A stretch of DNA of 64,000 bases from Faecalibacterium duncaniae. GTDB lineage: Bacteria > Bacillota > Clostridia > Oscillospirales > Ruminococcaceae. Every line of letters starts with the position of its first letter. The stretch's first letter is position 1. The position numbers and the translations under genes are program-made. Shown piece after piece: positions 32,499 through 41,100 of the stretch. The stretch lies in contig NZ_CP048437.1 of NCBI RefSeq assembly GCF_010509575.1, forward strand, positions 124,001 to 188,000. Direction: 5' to 3'. The notes beneath the pieces were generated by a model. The model saw only the letters and a list, made by a program, of their open reading frames with translations, ran no database searches and was not told the DNA's origin.

Positions 32499-33164
32499 TT
32501 ATTTTGCAAAGCGGTAGCCCAAGCCCCATACGGTTTTAATTCGGCAGCCTTCGCTCCTTAATTTTTTGCGTAAGTTGCTTATATGTGTGTTAATGACATC
32601 GTTATCCCTTGCAAATGGTTCTTGCCAAATACTTTCATAAAGATTTTGCTTTGAAAAAACCTTATCGGGATATTTCGCCAATAGTTCTAAAAGTTGATAT
32701 TCTTTTGCGGTAAGCACAATGATTTCGTCTGCAACAGTAACTATTTTTGATGCTGTATCAATGGAAAGTTCTCCAAATTTCAAACAAAGATTGGGCGTAC
32801 ATTTTTGACTTCTCAATAAGTTGCGCTCAATCCGTGCTAATAATTCGTCCAAATCAAATGGCTTTGTTAAATAGTCATCAGCACCCAAGCGAAAGAGTTC
32901 AACTTTATTAAATGTCAAACTCTTTGCAGAAACAACAATTACAGGTACATTTGAAAATTTTCTAATAGTTCTAATTAACTCATCTCCACTGATAAAAGGA
33001 AGCATTAAATCTAAAATAATTAAATCTGGGGTCAATTCTTTTACACGTTCAAGCGCATTTGCACCAGTAAATGTGAAGAATACTTGATAATTGTATTTTT
33101 CCAGATGGTCTTTTATCATAAAGCATATTTCTTTATCATCCTCAATAATTAGCACCTTGTTCAT
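32499..33164 (-). CDS. OmpR/PhoB family response regulator
   Basis: 221-aa regulator. The receiver has IIEDD, phospho-acceptor Asp52 (LILDLML), SAKS and TKPFDLDELL; the C-terminal winged helix has RDNDVINTHISNLRKKL and VWGLGYRF. Partner of the kinase at the end of the same cluster and probable activator of the ABC genes. Start ATG 33164 with AAAGGAG. The gene begins inside the end of the small HTH gene. Confidence 0.93.
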   Translation of the reverse strand: MNKVLIIEDDKEICFMIKDHLEKYNYQVFFTFTGANALERVKELTPDLIILDLMLPFISGDELIRTIRKFSNVPVIVVSAKSLTFNKVELFRLGADDYLTKPFDLDELLARIERNLLRSQKCTPNLCLKFGELSIDTASKIVTVADEIIVLTAKEYQLLELLAKYPDKVFSKQNLYESIWQEPFARDNDVINTHISNLRKKLRSEGCRIKTVWGLGYRFAK

Positions 33165-33345
33165 GGCGTAACTCCTTTCTCTGTTTTGTTCTCCCGTCAA
33201 TCGGCTTTTCCGCGTCCTTTGGTATCAGCCACATATACCCAAGTTTTGAAACGCCCGGTATGCGGTTCTGGCTGCAAAGTATCTGTACCCGTCGTTCCGA
33301 AATGCCCCATTTTTCCGCTGCCTGTGGCGCAGACATATATTCCAT
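33142..33345 (-). CDS. small excisionase-like HTH protein
   Basis: 67-aa protein with a MerR/excisionase-type HTH (MSAPQAAEKWGISERRVQILCSQNRIPG) and wing (KLGYMWLIPKDAEKP). Such proteins are common accessory genes of clostridial ICEs. Overlaps the response-regulator start by 23 nt. ATG 33345 with GGGAG upstream. Confidence 0.7.
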   Translation of the reverse strand: MEYMSAPQAAEKWGISERRVQILCSQNRIPGVSKLGYMWLIPKDAEKPIDGRTKQRKELRHEQGANY

Positions 33346-33499
33346 AATTCTCCCGTCCTTTCTGCATACAGTATCAGTATAATTATACTCGGACAGGCGA
33401 ATAATAGCAAGTGTCTGATTATGAATTATTTTGGTGCATAGTAGGAATTGTGTAAGCATATCCAACGGGAAAGGGGAACAGTAAAATGTAATCGGGTGA

Positions 33500-33859
33500 A
33501 TGAATATGGCAAAAAGACCAGTAGAAAAGTATGACTTCAAGGCTTTTGGGGAAGCGATAAAAGAAGCTCGGAAAGGGCGCAAGGAGAGCCGCAAGAAAGT
33601 AAGCGACGAAATGTATATCTCCCCGCGTTACCTTGCGAACATTGAGAACAACGGGCAACACCCAAGTTTGCAGATTTTCTTTGAGCTTATACAGCGTTAT
33701 AATATATCCGTAGACCAGTTCCTTTTTGACAGCCCCGCCGGGAAAGACACAAATCGGCGGCAGCTTGACGCGCTCCTTGACGATATGAGCGATACGGGCA
33801 TACGGATTGTGACCGCAACAGCAGAGGAAATAGCTAAAGTCGAAAAAGAGGGCAGATAA
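33500..33859 (+). CDS. XRE family transcriptional regulator
   Basis: 119-aa Cro/C1-type HTH (about 17-73: FGEAIKEARKGRKESRKKVSDEMYISPRYLANIENNGQHPSLQIFFELIQRY). Divergent from the small HTH and RR block, and upstream of the oriT-MobC-relaxase block, so probably a repressor of mobilisation or of the divergent promoter. The ribosome site before ATG 33500 is weak (GGGTGA); ATG 33506 is an alternative. Confidence 0.8.
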   Translation: MNMAKRPVEKYDFKAFGEAIKEARKGRKESRKKVSDEMYISPRYLANIENNGQHPSLQIFFELIQRYNISVDQFLFDSPAGKDTNRRQLDALLDDMSDTGIRIVTATAEEIAKVEKEGR

Positions 33860-33954
33860 GATGTGTCCGGCAAAACTGAACAGGATTTAAGAAGCGTTGT
33901 AATCTTTTTTTGAGATTGCAGCGTTTTTCTTTTGCGGAAGTTTGGCAAAATCGG

Positions 33955-34092
33955 GTGTAGCTCCGTAGTAGGAAGTAAGGAAAAACTTTCGTAGCAAGCA
34001 TAGGAAAGGGGTACCCTTTCCGTATTTTCGCCCTCCTGCGCTGCGGCGCGTCGGTTGAAAATTGCTTGTTGGGAAGTGTCCCAAACCCTCGG
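33955..34092 (+). other. candidate oriT 1 of the ICE (MobC/relaxase side)
   Basis: Non-coding segment just before mobC. It contains GTAGCAAGCATAGGAA, the palindrome GGAAAGGGGTACCCTTTCC (34003-34021), TTGCTTG, and the inverted repeat TTGGGAAGTGTCCCAA (34069-34084) followed by ACCCTC. A related block lies in the opposite orientation at 41966-42063. A position beside relaxase genes and a hairpin-nick layout support an origin of transfer; the nick base is not known. Confidence 0.6.
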
Positions 34093-34113
34093 AATGGAAA
34101 GGAGTGTGAGCCG

Positions 34114-34443
34114 ATGAACGGCAGGAAACGGACAGTACAAATTAAATTCAGAGTAACAGAGGAAGAACGGGCGTTCATTGAACAGAAAATGCAGCTCGTC
34201 CCTACCCGGAACATGGAAGCCTACTTGCGGAAAATGGCAATCGACGGGTATATCATTCAGATAGACCATGCCGACATAAAAGCTATGACAGCGGAGATAC
34301 AGAAAATCGGGGTCAATGTCAATCAGATTGCAAAGCGCGTCAATGCGACGGGCAGCGTCTACCAAGAGGATATAGAAGAAATCAAGGAGGTGCTTGCGGA
34401 GATATGGCGGTTACAAAGATTAAGCCTATTAAAAGCACGTTAA
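34114..34443 (+). CDS. mobC: MobC-like relaxosome accessory protein
   Basis: 109-aa ribbon-helix-helix relaxosome protein. The N-terminal KRTVQIKFRVTEEERAFIEQKM is the RHH fold, and the C-terminal IGVNVNQIAKRVNATG is the signature of MobC/pfam-type mobilisation proteins. It binds oriT and assists nicking. ATG 34114 with AAAGGAGTG. The end overlaps the relaxase start by 40 nt, indicating coupling. Confidence 0.88.
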   Translation: MNGRKRTVQIKFRVTEEERAFIEQKMQLVPTRNMEAYLRKMAIDGYIIQIDHADIKAMTAEIQKIGVNVNQIAKRVNATGSVYQEDIEEIKEVLAEIWRLQRLSLLKAR

Positions 34444-35744
34444 AAAAAGCCCTTGACTATATCCAAAACCCGAACAAGACGGACGGGAAAATGCTGGTGT
34501 CCTCGTTCGGGTGCAGCTATGAAACGGCAGATATTGAGTTCGGATTTACATTGTCGCAAGCTCTTGACAGAGGAAACAACCTCGCACACCATTTGATACA
34601 ATCTTTTGAGCCGGGGGAAGTCGATTATGAGAAAGCCCATGAAATCGGAAAACAGCTTGCCGACGCGGTAACAAAGGGGCAATATGAATACGTCCTTACC
34701 ACTCACATAGATAAAGGGCATATCCATAACCACATCATTTTTTGTGCGGTAAACTTTGTAGACTACCACAAGTATGTTTCCAACAAGCGCACCTATTACG
34801 GAATACGCAACATCAGCGACAGGCTGTGCCGGGAAAACGGCTTGTCCGTCCTTGTGCCGGAGAAAGGCGGCAAGGGAAAGAATTATGCGGTGTATAAGAA
34901 AGAGAAAACCGCCAAAGCAAAATTGAAACTTGCCGTCGATACCCTTATCCCCCAAGTGTCCGACTTTGAAGAATTGCTCGCGCGGTTACAGGCAGAAGGC
35001 TTCACAATCAAACGGGGAAAATATGTGTCCTGTTTGGTTCCGGGACAGGAACGGTTTACCCGTTTGAAAACCCTCGGCGCAGATTATACAGAGGAAGCAA
35101 TCCGGGAACGGATAGAGGGCAAGCGTACCCGCACCGCCAAAGCTCCCAAGACAGAACGCGGCGTGTCCCTGCTCATTGATATTGAAAACAGTATCAAGGC
35201 GGCGCAGAGCCGGGGTTATGAACAATGGGCGAAAATCCACAATCTGAAACAGGCAGCTAAGACCATGAATTTTATTACGGAACACAAGATTGAACAATAC
35301 ACCGACTTGACCGCAAAAATCGCAGAGATACAGACAGAGAGCGAACAGGCGGCAGACGCATTAAAGAGCGCGGAAAAACGGCTTGTAGATATGGCGGTGC
35401 TTATCAAGAATGTTTCCACGTTCCAAAAGACAAAACCCGCCTATGACGCATACCGCAAAGCAAGAAATAAGGACAGTTACCGGGCAGCCCATGAGCGCGA
35501 AATCATCTTGCATGAAGCAGCGGCAAAGGCATTAAAGGCGGCGGGCGTTTCCAAGCTCCCGAACCTCACCGCGCTGCAATCGGAATATGAAAAGCTCCAG
35601 GAACAGAAAGAAGCCCTTTACGCCGACTATGGCAGACTGAAAAAACAGGTCAAAGAGTACGACGTTATCAAACAGAACATAGACAGCATTTTACGGCAGC
35701 CAAGAGAACCGGAACGGGAAAAAGGAAAAGAACGCGGGGAGTAG
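34404..35744 (+). CDS. ICE relaxase (MobP/VirD2-like)
   Basis: 446-aa DNA-nicking relaxase. The N-terminal domain has the three-His metal motif THIDKGHIHNH (His106, 108 and 110 with upstream His101) and candidate nucleophile Tyr18/Tyr39. The C-terminal half is a long coiled coil with Lys/Glu-rich repeats and ends in a charged KGKERGE tail. It would nick oriT and pilot the T strand through the T4SS. Plus strand, unlike the transfer operon. Ends in TAG. Confidence 0.92.
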   Translation: MAVTKIKPIKSTLKKALDYIQNPNKTDGKMLVSSFGCSYETADIEFGFTLSQALDRGNNLAHHLIQSFEPGEVDYEKAHEIGKQLADAVTKGQYEYVLTTHIDKGHIHNHIIFCAVNFVDYHKYVSNKRTYYGIRNISDRLCRENGLSVLVPEKGGKGKNYAVYKKEKTAKAKLKLAVDTLIPQVSDFEELLARLQAEGFTIKRGKYVSCLVPGQERFTRLKTLGADYTEEAIRERIEGKRTRTAKAPKTERGVSLLIDIENSIKAAQSRGYEQWAKIHNLKQAAKTMNFITEHKIEQYTDLTAKIAEIQTESEQAADALKSAEKRLVDMAVLIKNVSTFQKTKPAYDAYRKARNKDSYRAAHEREIILHEAAAKALKAAGVSKLPNLTALQSEYEKLQEQKEALYADYGRLKKQVKEYDVIKQNIDSILRQPREPEREKGKERGE

Positions 35745-35761
35745 CTTTGTTCATACTTGTA

Positions 35762-35770
35762 TGATATAAT
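35762..35770 (+). promoter_or_regulatory. extended -10 promoter
   Basis: TGATATAAT 66 bp before the HTH gene start, with no good -35; drives the HTH-DUF6050 pair. Confidence 0.5.
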
Positions 35771-35836
35771 AGTTCCTATCAAAAACAGTAGTTACATACC
35801 AAAGTGATACATTTTCAGCAAAGGAAGTGTCAGAGA

Positions 35837-36067
35837 ATGGAACAGGAAATGCCGGACTATGAAACGATACGCGCCGCCGTTGCGGGCGAAAAATGGGCGT
35901 TGGAAAAAGTGCTTGCTTGTTACGGTGACGAAATCAACCGCCTTGCAATGGTAAAAAAGCGTCAGCCGGACGGAAGCGTAAAAGAGGAAATCGACGACGA
36001 TTTACGGCAAACGCTCATACTGAAACTGTTAGAAGCTATCCCACAATTCCCAATAGAAAAGGAGTGA
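35837..36067 (+). CDS. ICE helix-turn-helix protein, second Orf8-like copy
   Basis: 76-aa paralogue of the protein at 28630-28881: AAVAGEKWALEKVLACYGDEINRL aligns with its ATKGDPEAMKIVVQHYASYIAYL, and IDDDLRQTLILKLLEAI with IDEDMRDRLQAKLMRAV. Probably an ICE regulator. ATG 35837 preceded by AAGGAAG. Four nt upstream of the next gene. Confidence 0.7.
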   Translation: MEQEMPDYETIRAAVAGEKWALEKVLACYGDEINRLAMVKKRQPDGSVKEEIDDDLRQTLILKLLEAIPQFPIEKE

Positions 36068-36071
36068 TACC

Positions 36072-36440
36072 ATGACACGCGGGGAAATTTGGAAAGACTT
36101 TTTTAAGAGAACCGTTTTGCCCGCCGTTATCGCATTGTTTTTATTCTTCATGTTTAAGAACGTCTTTACAGAGGACGGGCAGACCAATTACTTTTATGTG
36201 TGGCTGTGCTGCGGTATTCCCTTTGGTATTCGCCGTATGTTCGTATGGCTTGTACCGCATGGGTATGACATAGCCGGAACGGTGGGTATCATTGCCCTCA
36301 ACTTCATTTTGGGCGGCATTATCGGTGGGGTCATTTTGATATGGCGGCTCGTCGTGGCTGCATGGTATATCCCCCTTACGATATACCGTTTACTTACCAC
36401 AGATAAGGGCGCAACCCCTCAAATCAACATGGAAAAATAG
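36072..36440 (+). CDS. small membrane protein (DUF6050-like)
   Basis: 122-aa protein with three to four hydrophobic helices (about 13-28, 41-58, 68-98) and short charged ends. It resembles the DUF6050 proteins found beside relaxase genes in Tn1549-type elements; the family name is from memory. It could help anchor the relaxosome or act in entry exclusion, but no evidence decides this. Ends in TAG, then a terminator. Confidence 0.6.
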   Translation: MTRGEIWKDFFKRTVLPAVIALFLFFMFKNVFTEDGQTNYFYVWLCCGIPFGIRRMFVWLVPHGYDIAGTVGIIALNFILGGIIGGVILIWRLVVAAWYIPLTIYRLLTTDKGATPQINMEK

Positions 36441-36446
36441 CAAAGG

Positions 36447-36498
36447 AAAAACCGGGACGCAGACAGTCAGTAAAGACTATCCGCGCCCCGGTTTTCTT
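36447..36498. terminator. terminator between convergent ICE blocks
   Basis: AAAACCGGGACGC pairs with GCGCCCCGGTTTT (one mismatch) around a 24-nt loop, with a T-rich tail, between plus-strand DUF6050 and the minus-strand cysteine-rich gene. Confidence 0.65.
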
Positions 36499-36617
36499 AT
36501 GGGTGCAGTTCTGAAATGTTACGCAGTAGAACGCCGTTTTTAAGGGAAAAGGTATAAAGCCCTTGCCCTATGAGGAAACGGTTGTCAGAAGCCTGTAAAA
36601 CAAGGCTTTTTTCGCCC

Positions 36618-36983
36618 TTACCGCGTAACAAGAGCGCGCCGTTTTCTCATGCGCTCGGCTGCCTGTCTGCGGGTAATCCGCTTCCGACAGTCCGGGCAGT
36701 ATTTGACGCTGTTAGAGGTGGACGCAAAGAACGCGCCGCACACGGTACATTTCTTTCTGTCCTCGGTCTGATAGAGTTCCGCATAGAGCAGCTTATCAAG
36801 AGGAAGTACGGCAATCCGAAACCACTTACAGAGCAGGGAATAGGAAATGAGCTGCGGGCATACGCAAGTGTCCCCGTCGTCCAGTAAAATACAGTTGCCA
36901 TTCTCGCAGTTGCAGCACTCCTTTTTCACAAGGGTGTTTACCTTGCGGCTTTGTCGCGGCGTCAGCCGCTTAATCCCGGTCAT
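36618..36983 (-). CDS. cysteine-rich (VLP-type) ICE protein
   Basis: 121-aa protein with two cysteine sites: CCNCENGNC near residue 23 and a C-terminal zinc ribbon CTVCGAFF...YCPDCRKR followed by a basic helix RQAAERMRKRR. Known in clostridial ICEs as the cysteine-rich VLP domain protein; zinc-dependent nucleic-acid binding is plausible. Coupled to the upstream TTRAP gene by an ATGA overlap. Confidence 0.75.
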   Translation of the reverse strand: MTGIKRLTPRQSRKVNTLVKKECCNCENGNCILLDDGDTCVCPQLISYSLLCKWFRIAVLPLDKLLYAELYQTEDRKKCTVCGAFFASTSNSVKYCPDCRKRITRRQAAERMRKRRALVTR

Positions 36984-37186
36984 ACTTCATCAGCAGGATA
37001 AACGGAAAGCTCTTTGTACTCGGCGTCGGTCAGCGCGTTCACTTTGGAAATGGTGCGCTCTGCAAGCTCCCGTAATCCCGCGTCCATGTAAGGCAGCGCA
37101 GCGGTCATGTTCTCAATAAGCTGCGCCTTGCTTCCCTCATGGTAAATGCTCAAAAGGTTTGTTTCCTCAACAGTAAATCTATTCAT
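36980..37186 (-). CDS. transposon-transfer assisting protein (TTRAP)
   Basis: 68-aa protein matching the TTRAP family: FTVEETNLLSIYHEGSKAQLIENMTAALPYMD. The family is found next to transfer genes of Tn1549-type elements; mechanism unknown. I use ATG 37186, 7 nt after GGAGG; ATG 37192 is too close to it. Confidence 0.75.
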   Translation of the reverse strand: MNRFTVEETNLLSIYHEGSKAQLIENMTAALPYMDAGLRELAERTISKVNALTDAEYKELSVYPADEV

Positions 37187-37188
37187 GC

Positions 37189-38142
37189 TCATACCTCCAA
37201 ATCGTGATTTTTTCTTTTTGCCGCTGACTTTTTCGGGGCGGCTGTTTTCTTGTCTGCGGCAAGCTGCGCCCGGACAGAGGGGCGGGGCTTTTTAATCTCT
37301 TTGTCCCGGTTCTCTCCCTTGTCAATCAGCGCATACGTTCCATGTCTGCCCTCGATTTTGGAAAAGGAAAGGGTCTTGTAAGGCAGCATGGAGAAAAGGC
37401 GGTCAATGTCCTTTGTGTTCGCAAGCTGCATGAACGCTGGGGAAAGCTCCACCATGAAATGGGTCTTGTTCGGGCTGTTCGGCGTGTCATGCCGCTTCAT
37501 TTCCCGCACAATGCGCCGTGCTTCCGTTTCAATCAGTCCGTCATGCAATGCGGCGATATGGGCCTTAAAATCTCCCGGTGGAAGCTGCTCCCTGTTGCGG
37601 TGTTCCTCCCGTAAGAGCCATTTAAGAGCGTCCGGGTCGTTGGGTATGGCTTCAAAGCGTTCAAACTTCCCAAACTGCGGGTCTGGGCTTCCGTTGAAAT
37701 ACTGTCCGGCGGGTATCATCTGCTCCCCGCGCTCATAAATCAGCTTTACCGTATCGGCGGGCAGCCCTTTTTCTTTGACGCGCTCATAATGGCGGGAATA
37801 GTCAAGTTCATACAGATTGCCCTTGATTTTTCCATGCTCCTTGCCTGTCAGCTCGATTGCATAGGCAAGAATACGGTCGCTTGTCTGCTCCATGTAAAAA
37901 CGCCAGGTATTATGGGGCGCGGTGTCCTTTAGGAAAACGTCACGCTCCCGGAAGCAATGCGTCCCGGACGGGCGGCAAAACCATAAGAGGGTCTTATCCT
38001 CTTTACTTGCGCTTGCCGCCGTTTTTGCGATAATCTCCCTGTCAATATCAAAATCGCTTTGGTAAAAGCCTGTATTCTGCTTCATAATCGCATCGAGGGA
38101 AGCGAACACGTCTACATCTTCAAATTTATTTAATTTGCTCAT
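37189..38142 (-). CDS. conserved ICE protein of unknown function
   Basis: 317-aa soluble protein. No catalytic motif is recognised. Residues 45-180 form an alpha/beta region (LLWFCRPSGTHCFRERDVFL). The C-terminal tail PRPSVRAQLAADKK...AAKRKNHDLEV closely matches the tail of the next protein upstream (KPSIRAQLKADK...KNAKQKSQDLE), so both share a basic terminal module, perhaps a DNA-binding or targeting tail. Three nt from the upstream gene and overlapping TTRAP, hence one operon. Good AAAGGAG ribosome site. Confidence 0.7.
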   Translation of the reverse strand: MSKLNKFEDVDVFASLDAIMKQNTGFYQSDFDIDREIIAKTAASASKEDKTLLWFCRPSGTHCFRERDVFLKDTAPHNTWRFYMEQTSDRILAYAIELTGKEHGKIKGNLYELDYSRHYERVKEKGLPADTVKLIYERGEQMIPAGQYFNGSPDPQFGKFERFEAIPNDPDALKWLLREEHRNREQLPPGDFKAHIAALHDGLIETEARRIVREMKRHDTPNSPNKTHFMVELSPAFMQLANTKDIDRLFSMLPYKTLSFSKIEGRHGTYALIDKGENRDKEIKKPRPSVRAQLAADKKTAAPKKSAAKRKNHDLEV

Positions 38143-38145
38143 GTG

Positions 38146-41100
38146 TCAGCTCCTTTCCAAGTCCTGCGACTTCTGCTTTGCGTTCTTCTTTTTCCCCGTC
38201 CGTTCTTTGTCAGCTTTAAGCTGCGCCCGGATAGAGGGCTTTTCTTTGCCGCGTTCTTTGTCTGCCTTAATCGCTTCTGCAAGGTCAACAAGGGAAATCT
38301 GTTCCCCGGCTTTTACCTTTGCTTCCAGTTCGTCAACCGTAGGGGTGTTGTTGATGATACCGTCAAAGTTGTTGTCGTTCTGCTCGATTGTGTCCTCGAC
38401 GTGCTTTAGCGGGTTTATCTTTTCCGGCTGTTGTGTCTGCTCCTGCAAAAACTCCGGCACTTCCTTGTAGCCGAAACTATCTACATAATGCGCCGCGTCC
38501 TGTCCGTTCTGATGAAGCACTACCACGTCGGAAACGGAAAGGCTGTGTCCCTTAAAATCTTTCGGGTGGTCGATATTGAAACGGGTGTAAATATCTTCAA
38601 GGGAAGTACCCGGCGTAAGCTCTGCGGAATAGACAAGCTCATAGTTTGTCTTATCAACCACATTTCCCGCCGCCTGCAGGCGGTCGTAAGGCTCAAAGCG
38701 GAAGTCCCGCGTTTCGTCCCCTTGCTTTAGCTGATAAATGGAAAAGGTGTCTTTGTCGGCTTCGGCTTCCTGCGCCTTTGCATATAGCTCCTTTACTTCT
38801 CCCTGCGTCAGCTCTCCGGCGTTCAGCCCGCCCATGAGTTCCCGGCATTTTGCAAGGCTGCCGATATACAGCACGTCCCCGATTTTTGCCCTGCCGTTTT
38901 CCTGCGGGAGATAGGCTTGCAGGAAAAAGCGGTCGTTGTCGCCCGTTGTGCGGGGGTTGGCTTCAATCTTGTAAATGTACTCCGGCATGGCGGCTTTTTC
39001 CCTCGGTGCGTCCTGTGCCTGTTCCTTTTGCAGTTCTGCGATATGTCCGTCAATGGAATTGATAATCTCGGCGGCTGCGCTGCGGATTGTTTCAAGAGAG
39101 CTTTTCAGTTCGGCAAGCTCCCGTCCGGCACTCCACCCGGCAACATACCCAAAGGAATAATCGGAAGTATCAAGCCCGTAATGCTGGCACACGGTATAGG
39201 CGATACTTTCTGCCTGTACCTCACGGGTGCGGCGGTCGGGTCTGTTCTCCAAGTCCTCCAATGGTGCGTTAAGGTCAATGTCGTGCAGCTTTGCATGGGC
39301 GATTTCATGGATAAGTGTCTTTAAGGTTTGCAGCTCGCTCATGCCCTCATCAAGGGCAATACGCTTGTCCTCCAAGTGGTAGTAACCATGTGCGCCGCCC
39401 TCGATTTTTTCAAAGCCAACAGGAACAGGAGAAGTCTTTTCAAGGGCAGCGAAAACCTCCTTGTAATGCTCCACATCTCCGGTCAGCATATTTACGGCAA
39501 TGTCGGGGATTTCCTTTCCCTCGGTCTGCGATACATCAAAGACAGATACCACCTTAAAGGCGGGGATTGTGATTTCCTTTTCTTCGGTTACGGGCTTTCC
39601 GTCCTTACCGATAATGACTTTCTGTGTTTGCGGGTCGATTTTCTCCATTTCTTTTTTAATCTTGAACGGCGACGGGGCAAGGATTTTGATACCCTTTTGT
39701 CCTTTCATCACGTTTCGTCCAAAGTTATTTTTCCATGCGGAAAATCCGGCGATAAGGGAAGCGTCGGGCTTTTGCATGGCGATCAGCAGCGTATTGTTAA
39801 AGCTGTAATTATGAAACTTTGACATGACGCGCAGATATTCCTTGTAACGCTCGCTGTCGAACAGCTCCGTAATGCCTTGCTCCAAGCGGTCGGTTATCTC
39901 TTTGAGCTTTTCGGCTGGCTTCTCGCTCGTCAGCACGATAGGGATAACCGGGCGCGGCTCCTGCTGCTGTGCTTCGGGAATGGTCGCCGTCTGTACTGCC
40001 GGGGCTGCGTCCAGTTCGATGGTCGGCTGCGGGTAGCTCATAATGCGGTATTCCTCCGGCACGTCCCGTCCCTCAAAGTGTTTCTCCCATTCGTCGCCGC
40101 TTTCCACAAGGTAGCCGTATTCCGTAAAGCTGCCTTTTTCCTGCGCGGCGGCGTTTCGTCCAAAGGCGATAAGGTCAATGCTGTTTTTCCATTCAGCGGG
40201 CATTTGCACCATGCCGGATTTGTTAAGGTAATAATCGCCCAATTCGCGGGGATTATGTACTTCGGGGATATGCACGAAAAAGTCCTCGTTATAGGTAAAG
40301 TCAATGAGCTGCCCGATATTCTCAAAACCGTTCTTTCGCTGTGTGGCGGCGTTCAGCGCGGCAATCCCGGAAGCGTCAAGGTTTTCCAGTCGTGCCGCAA
40401 GGAAATTCAGCTCGTCCACCTGTGCCGCGCATACCATGTCATACGGCAGGGCAATGTGTCTGTCCTCCCGGTCAGAGTAGCCGTGAATGAAAAATTCCTG
40501 CGGGTTGTCTGCGGTAATGCCGACGCTTTGCATGGCTTCGTGAAGCTGCTCTTTGGTGGCGGGCATGGAAAGCCAGTAGCCACCCGGTTCTCCCGTTTCA
40601 AAACGGGTGCGGCTGTCAATCAGGATTGCAAACTGTTCCGTTTCCTGTCCCGGTTCGGTTCTCGGTGCAGCGGCGGGACTGTCGGCGGCGGGCTGCTTGA
40701 TTTCCTCGCCCTCTACGGTGTAGCCCGGTAAGAGCTGCCCGTTTACCCTAAACTGTTCCGCGTATTCCGGCGGGATAGCCGGGGAGATTTCCGTAAAAAG
40801 TTCTTCATACGCCTTGATACGCCCATTCAGATATTTTTCCATAGCTGCCCGGTCAGCAAATACCTTTCTGTCCTGTCCGGCGATTTTCGCCTGTCCGTAC
40901 CCGTGGGGGCTGTTGGTGTAGACGTTCCAAGATAACGTATAGGAATATGGAATAGATTTCTGTGCTGCCTTGTCATAGCGGGTATTTTCGTACACATGAT
41001 AGCTCATTTTATATACCCGGTTGCTGATAATGTGGCGGTCGTTGTCCTCGTCCTGCCACTTGTTCGCCGTATGCTTCACTTCGGGTACTCTTGCATACTC

